Source: CAWJHE01 sp964614855
GTDB taxonomy: Bacteria; Chloroflexota; Anaerolineae; Anaerolineales; UBA4823
DNA length: 25,282 nucleotides
Assembly: GCA_964614855.1 (NCBI GenBank)
Contig: CAZTMX010000017.1
Location: 1 to 25,282 of the forward strand
Reading direction: 5' to 3'
Shown here: piece after piece, positions 23,103 through 25,282 of the stretch
Layout of the letters: each line of letters starts with the position of its first letter
Position numbering within the stretch: position 1 is the first letter of the stretch
Notes under the pieces: model-generated
Database searches by the model: none
What the model was told of the DNA's origin: nothing
The model's input: only the letters and a program-made list of their open reading frames with translations
Program-made: the position numbers and the translations under genes

Positions 23103-23756
23103 ATGAGGTCCTTTAGGTTTTTACATTTTCTCTTATTATTACTACTACTCGGCTCAGCATCCGCCTGCCAACCTCAGCCGCCAGAAGCTGCTGAGACGAT
23201 TCCTGGTGAAATCCTTTTTTACGATGATTTCAGTAATATGGAAAGCGGCTGGAACCGTGTTGCAGCAGCCAGCGGCGAGAGCGATTATGCTGACGGTATG
23301 TACCGCATCCTGGTGAACGAGACCAACCTGGATATTTGGGCAAAACCGGGATTAACGCTGATGGATGCAGTGATTGAGGTGGACGCCATTAAAGTCGGCG
23401 GCGAACGGGACAACCATTTCGGCATTGTCTGCCGTGTGCTGGGGGCAAATAATTTTTACACCTTTATGATCAGCAGCGATGGCTTTTACGGCATCGGGAA
23501 AGTTAACGGTGCGGATTACAGCCTGATCGGCACGAGTGCCATGCAGCCTTCTGAAGCCGTATTTCAAGGGTCAGCCTTCAACCACTTGCGCGCCACATGT
23601 ATTGGAGATACCCTGACCATGTATGTAAACAACCAAAAAGTAGCCCAGGTGCAGGATAGCGAGTACACCTTTGGCGATGTAGGTCTGATCGCCGGCTCAT
23701 TTGAGCACCCGGGTGTCGATATTCGATTTGACAATTTCTCGGTACGCAAGCCATGA
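23103..23756 (+). CDS. Putative lipoprotein with a concanavalin/LamG-like domain
   Basis: A 217-residue protein with a short basic N-terminus, a poly-Leu hydrophobic core (residues 9-16) and a Cys at 22 after ASA, which fits a lipoprotein signal, although the -3 residue is Ala rather than Leu. The mature part begins with a Pro/Glu-rich linker, then FYDDFSNMESGW. It continues with repeated beta-strand patterns (HFGIVCRVLGANNFYTFMIS, VGLIAGSFE, DIRFDNFSV) typical of laminin-G/3-keto-disaccharide hydrolase-type jelly rolls. The ligand is unknown. ATG 23103 is preferred (AGAGG 5 nt upstream) over 23064 and 23088. It overlaps mtaB by 4 nt (ATGA). Confidence 0.75.
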   Translation: MRSFRFLHFLLLLLLLGSASACQPQPPEAAETIPGEILFYDDFSNMESGWNRVAAASGESDYADGMYRILVNETNLDIWAKPGLTLMDAVIEVDAIKVGGERDNHFGIVCRVLGANNFYTFMISSDGFYGIGKVNGADYSLIGTSAMQPSEAVFQGSAFNHLRATCIGDTLTMYVNNQKVAQVQDSEYTFGDVGLIAGSFEHPGVDIRFDNFSVRKP

Positions 23757-25042
23757 AGATTTTCCTGGACAGCATCGGCTGCCGGTTGAACCAGGCAGAG
23801 ATCGAACAATATGCCAGGCGATTTCGCGCTGCCGGGCACACGCTTGCCGCGCGTGCCGCCGACGCAGACCTGGTGGTGATCAACACCTGCACGGTGACTG
23901 CCGAAGCCGCTGCCGATTCTCGCCAGAAAGCCCGCCAGGCAGCCCGCCTGGGCGCGGGTCAAATCGTCCTGACTGGCTGCTGGTCCACACTCCAGCCGGA
24001 TGAAGCCTTGGCGTTACCCGGTGTGAGCAGCGTAGTGCCCAATGCAGCCAAAGATCAACTGGTGCAGGATGTGCTGGGTGCACCAGACTTCGATCTCGAA
24101 CCGCTTGAGCGCGAACCGCTGCCCGGACCGCGCCTGCGCACGCGTGCTTTTATCAAAGCCCAGGACGGCTGCGATAACCGCTGTACCTTTTGCATCACCA
24201 CCCTGGCGCGCGGCGAAGGGCGCAGTCGCCCGGCAGCAGAAATCCTGGCAGAGATTGCCTCAGCCAGCGGCGCCCAGGAAATTGTGCTCACCGGCGTCCA
24301 CCTGGGCTCCTGGGGACACGAGGCTTCTCCCCGCCAGGTGCTGGGGAACCTGGTGCGTCAGGTTTTAGAACAATGTGATATTCCGCGCATCCGCCTGTCT
24401 TCCATTGAACCCTGGGACCTGGATGAGGCGTTCTTCTCGCTGTGGCAGAACCCCAGGCTGTGCCCGCAATTGCATCTACCGCTGCAATCCGGCAGCGCAG
24501 CCACGCTGCGGCGCATGGCGCGCAAGATCACCCCGGCTGCCTTTGCCAGCCTTGTGGCTGCAGCGCGGCGCGCCATCCCCGGTGTGGCTGTCACCACCGA
24601 TATCATCACCGGCTTCCCAGGCGAAGATGAACAGGAATTTGCCGAAAGCCTGGAGTTCGTGCGAGAAATGGCGTTCGCCAGCGGGCATGTCTTCACCTAC
24701 TCGGCGCGCCAGGGAACTGCAGCCGCACGCATGCCCGGTCAGGTGCCCCTGCCGGTGCGCAAGGATCGCAACCGCCAGATGCGCGCAGTCCTGGCAGAAA
24801 GCGCCCGGCATTACCAGCAAAGTTTCATGGGGCGCACACTGCCGGTTTTGTGGGAAAGCGCAGCGCGCCTGGGTCCGCAGGGCTGGGAAATGAGCGGGCT
24901 GACGGGGAATTACTTGCGTGTGCGCGCCCTGGCGCCGCAGCGCCTGTGGAACCAGATTACCCCTGTGTACCTGGAGCGGCTTGAAGAAAGCGGCTTTTTT
25001 GGTGTGATCCAGGATGATGGTAATTCGCATGCAGGATTGTAA
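23753..25042 (+). CDS. mtaB: tRNA t6A37 methylthiotransferase (MtaB)
   Basis: A 429-residue radical SAM methylthiotransferase that adds a methylthio group to t6A37 of tRNA (ms2t6A). The N-terminal MTTase Cys ligands are at 10 (GCRLNQAE), 46 (NTCTV) and 76 (TGCW). The radical SAM motif CxxxCxxC is at 140, 144 and 147 (DGCDNRCTFC). ARGEGRSR and LTGVHLGSWG favour MtaB over MiaB or RimO. The final portion has a short TRAM-like region. The start overlaps the lipoprotein stop (ATGA). MtaB contributes to decoding of ANN codons; nothing links it functionally to the lipoprotein. Confidence 0.9.
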   Translation: MKIFLDSIGCRLNQAEIEQYARRFRAAGHTLAARAADADLVVINTCTVTAEAAADSRQKARQAARLGAGQIVLTGCWSTLQPDEALALPGVSSVVPNAAKDQLVQDVLGAPDFDLEPLEREPLPGPRLRTRAFIKAQDGCDNRCTFCITTLARGEGRSRPAAEILAEIASASGAQEIVLTGVHLGSWGHEASPRQVLGNLVRQVLEQCDIPRIRLSSIEPWDLDEAFFSLWQNPRLCPQLHLPLQSGSAATLRRMARKITPAAFASLVAAARRAIPGVAVTTDIITGFPGEDEQEFAESLEFVREMAFASGHVFTYSARQGTAAARMPGQVPLPVRKDRNRQMRAVLAESARHYQQSFMGRTLPVLWESAARLGPQGWEMSGLTGNYLRVRALAPQRLWNQITPVYLERLEESGFFGVIQDDGNSHAGL

Positions 25043-25073
25043 AATATCAGAAGGATATCCAGAAAGCAGCGCA

Positions 25074-25282
25074 ATGAGCGAGTGTATCTTTTGCCAAATC
25101 ATCTCCGGGAAAAGCCCGGCAAAGATTTTATACCAGGATGACCAGGTAACCGCCTTTCGCGATATCCACCCCGCCGTCCCTATCCATATCCTGGTGGTGC
25201 CCAACAAACATATCTCCTCGGTAAACGAGATGACCCAAGAGGATGAAGCGCTGATTGGCAAGCTTTTTAGCGCGGCGCGCGA
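25074..25282 (+). CDS. HIT-family nucleotide-binding protein, cut by the window end
   Basis: The first 69 codons of a HIT-domain (Hint-like) protein. It opens MSECIFCQIISGKSPAKILYQDD, and DIHPAVPIHILVVPNKHISS is the usual strand before the active site. The HxHxH triad lies beyond the window. These enzymes hydrolyse adenosine phosphoramidates or related nucleotides. I chose ATG 25074 from family N-termini; an in-frame ATG at 25029 overlaps mtaB. The nearest RBS-like AAGGAT is 18 nt away, so the start is less certain. Confidence 0.87.
   Translation, partial: MSECIFCQIISGKSPAKILYQDDQVTAFRDIHPAVPIHILVVPNKHISSVNEMTQEDEALIGKLFSAAR

Noticed and set aside
24476..25261. A 261-residue minus-strand ORF opposite mtaB and the HIT gene
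   Set aside because: It covers two recognised genes on the other strand and shows no domain of its own.
1..25282. tRNA genes, CRISPR arrays, insertion sequences or prophage genes
   Set aside because: None was recognised when reading both strands: no cloverleaf with T-loop consensus, no regular direct repeats, no transposase or integrase motifs.

Overview
The window looks like a piece of a draft or metagenome-derived genome (there is a 10-base N run at 3773-3782) from an anaerobic or facultative bacterium. I infer Chloroflexota, probably Anaerolineae-like. That placement rests on the overall gene mix, a T-box leader on trpS, pentaheme NrfA with a NapC-type partner, and an ETF/acyl-CoA dehydrogenase operon. 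It is a judgement from memory, not a computed assignment. All genes are chromosomal in style. I see no IS element, phage gene, CRISPR array, tRNA or rRNA.

Layout. (1) 1-1566: the end of nrfH coupled to nrfA (dissimilatory nitrite reduction to ammonium), closed by a terminator. (2) 1644-7102: a polyphosphate cluster on the + strand. It holds two tandem PPK2-type kinases that overlap by 7 nt, then PPK1 (broken only by the assembly gap), then a protein joining a degenerate Ppx C-terminal-like region to a CHAD domain. (3) 12434-7097: a minus-strand operon of a MEMO1-like protein, a CNNM/CorC-type membrane protein, PriA and a purine-type phosphoribosyltransferase. (4) 12435-12774: a divergent promoter region and a tryptophan T-box attenuator that leads into trpS, followed by dtd. 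(5) 14373-18780: an SPFH-domain membrane protein, selD, a small DUF3592-like membrane protein and a gamma-glutamyltransferase. (6) 19640-18865 on the minus strand: a cyclic-nucleotide-binding-domain protein and a NifU-type Fe-S scaffold, behind a repeat-rich promoter. (7) 22964-19844 on the minus strand: acyl-CoA dehydrogenase, EtfB and EtfA, closed by a strong terminator. (8) 23103 to the end: a lipoprotein coupled to mtaB (tRNA methylthiotransferase), then a HIT-family gene cut by the window edge.

The most notable points are these. selD really starts at 15532 and reads through an in-frame UGA at the catalytic Cys position, with a hairpin immediately after it, so it is very probably a selenocysteine-containing selenophosphate synthetase. 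The polyP cluster combines a split form of the two-domain polyP:AMP phosphotransferase with PPK1 and a Ppx-C-like/CHAD fusion that has lost the HD motif. The trpS leader has a clear UGG specifier and a terminator but an unusual antiterminator. Several starts are reassigned from RBS evidence (trpS, dtd, etfB with TTG, acyl-CoA dehydrogenase, the first PPK2, the CHAD protein).
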